DNA of 64,000 nucleotides from Rhodovastum atsumiense (lineage in GTDB: Bacteria; Pseudomonadota; Alphaproteobacteria; Acetobacterales; Acetobacteraceae), in NCBI RefSeq assembly GCF_937425535.1, contig NZ_OW485602.1, forward strand, positions 1 to 64,000, in the 5' to 3' direction. Position numbers and translations under genes: made by a program. The notes under the pieces were generated by a model. That model was not told the origin of the DNA, searched no databases, and saw nothing but the letters and a program-made list of their open reading frames with translations. Below are positions 63,801 to 64,000 of the stretch, in pieces (position 1 is the stretch's first letter; each line of letters opens with the position of its first letter).

Positions 63801-64000
63801 TCAGCCCCCCTGCGCGCGATCGACCCTGCTTTCAGTGGGCAAGGGGGGCGGCGGAACCTCCTGGCTGCCCTCCCGCTGGTCACGGGAGAGGGCGGCGCGC
63901 GCGAGCAGGATCACCGTCACGGGCGTGGTGACGACCACGGCAGCGGCGATCAGCAGCTCGTGCAGCACGAAGCGGGATTGCAGCACGGAGAAGAACAGCA
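63801..64000 (-). CDS. mnhG: Na+/H+ (Mrp) antiporter subunit G, N-terminus beyond the right edge
   Basis: The last 66 codons are in the window, ending at 63801. The visible part reads FVLHELLIAAAVVVTTPVTV then ILLARAALSRDQREG, the hydrophobic end that MnhG/MrpG proteins share (final helix with TTPVT and the ARAA motif), followed by a Pro-rich tail. The start and first helices lie past 64000. Other mrp subunits would be expected next to it outside the window. Confidence 0.75.
   Translation of the reverse strand, partial: LFFSVLQSRFVLHELLIAAAVVVTTPVTVILLARAALSRDQREGSQEVPPPPLPTESRVDRAQGG

Noticed and set aside
1-64000. tRNA, rRNA or known riboswitch structures
   Set aside because: I looked for TTCGA-type T loops, CCA-ended cloverleafs and common riboswitch cores and saw none I could support by eye; a covariance-model scan would be needed to exclude them.

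Overview
The window looks like part of a large plasmid or chromid from a GC-rich alphaproteobacterium. Gene style (SPINDLY-type glycosyltransferase, HexR/Edd/Gnt block, SWIM+SNF2 pair, RPA-type replication initiator, IS3/IS30/IS66/IS5/IS630/IS1182 relatives) suggests Acetobacteraceae or another rhodospirillalean family; this is inferred from style, not from a search. The replicon call rests on a compact replication/partition block at 54.0-57.7 kb: 21-bp iterons, evenly phased DnaA boxes, an RPA-family initiator, an ATGATGGCA repeat cluster, ParA and a small partner protein.

Layout. (1) 1-14.9 kb is an accessory island: a SAM methyltransferase running off the left edge, a TPR/GT41 O-linked glycosyltransferase, and a 2913-residue protein made almost wholly of a Thr-rich octapeptide repeated about 355 times. 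AT-rich intergenic DNA and decayed transposases surround it. (2) 14.9-22.0 kb holds flagellar export and rod genes: fliI divergent from flgB-flgC-fliE-fliQ-flhA-fliR-flhB. (3) 22.2-27.0 kb is an Entner-Doudoroff/gluconate cassette (edd-gntP-gntK, divergent hexR, two HexR-like operators) sitting inside the flagellar region. (4) 27.1-29.9 kb is an IS3 element split by an IS30 element. (5) 29.9-41.9 kb returns to flagella: a lytic transglycosylase, motA followed by a large exported protein of unknown role instead of motB, flgF-flgG-flgA-flgH-fliL-like, then on the other strand cheY-cheZ-fliK-flgD. (6) 42.1-49.2 kb is a chemotaxis operon, cheA(hybrid)-cheW-cheB-cheR, plus an Aer-like receptor with a PilZ tail. 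(7) 49.5-51.3 kb has two unrecognised genes. (8) 51.7-54.0 kb is minCDE, a small XRE regulator and a small membrane protein. (9) 54.0-57.7 kb is replication and partition. (10) 57.8-64 kb is a SWIM protein and frameshifted SNF2 helicase, an IS66 insertion with a perfect 8-bp target duplication, and the end of an Mrp antiporter subunit G gene running off the right edge.

The window therefore carries much of a motility apparatus (export gate, rod, ring, hook-assembly, one stator and chemotaxis proteins) linked to a plasmid-type origin. fliF/G/M/N/P, flgE/I/K/L, fliC and motB are absent here and must lie elsewhere if the system works. The most unusual item is the octapeptide-repeat protein beside a predicted Ser/Thr glycosyltransferase and a methyltransferase. 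A working hypothesis is that the three form a surface or appendage glycoprotein system.
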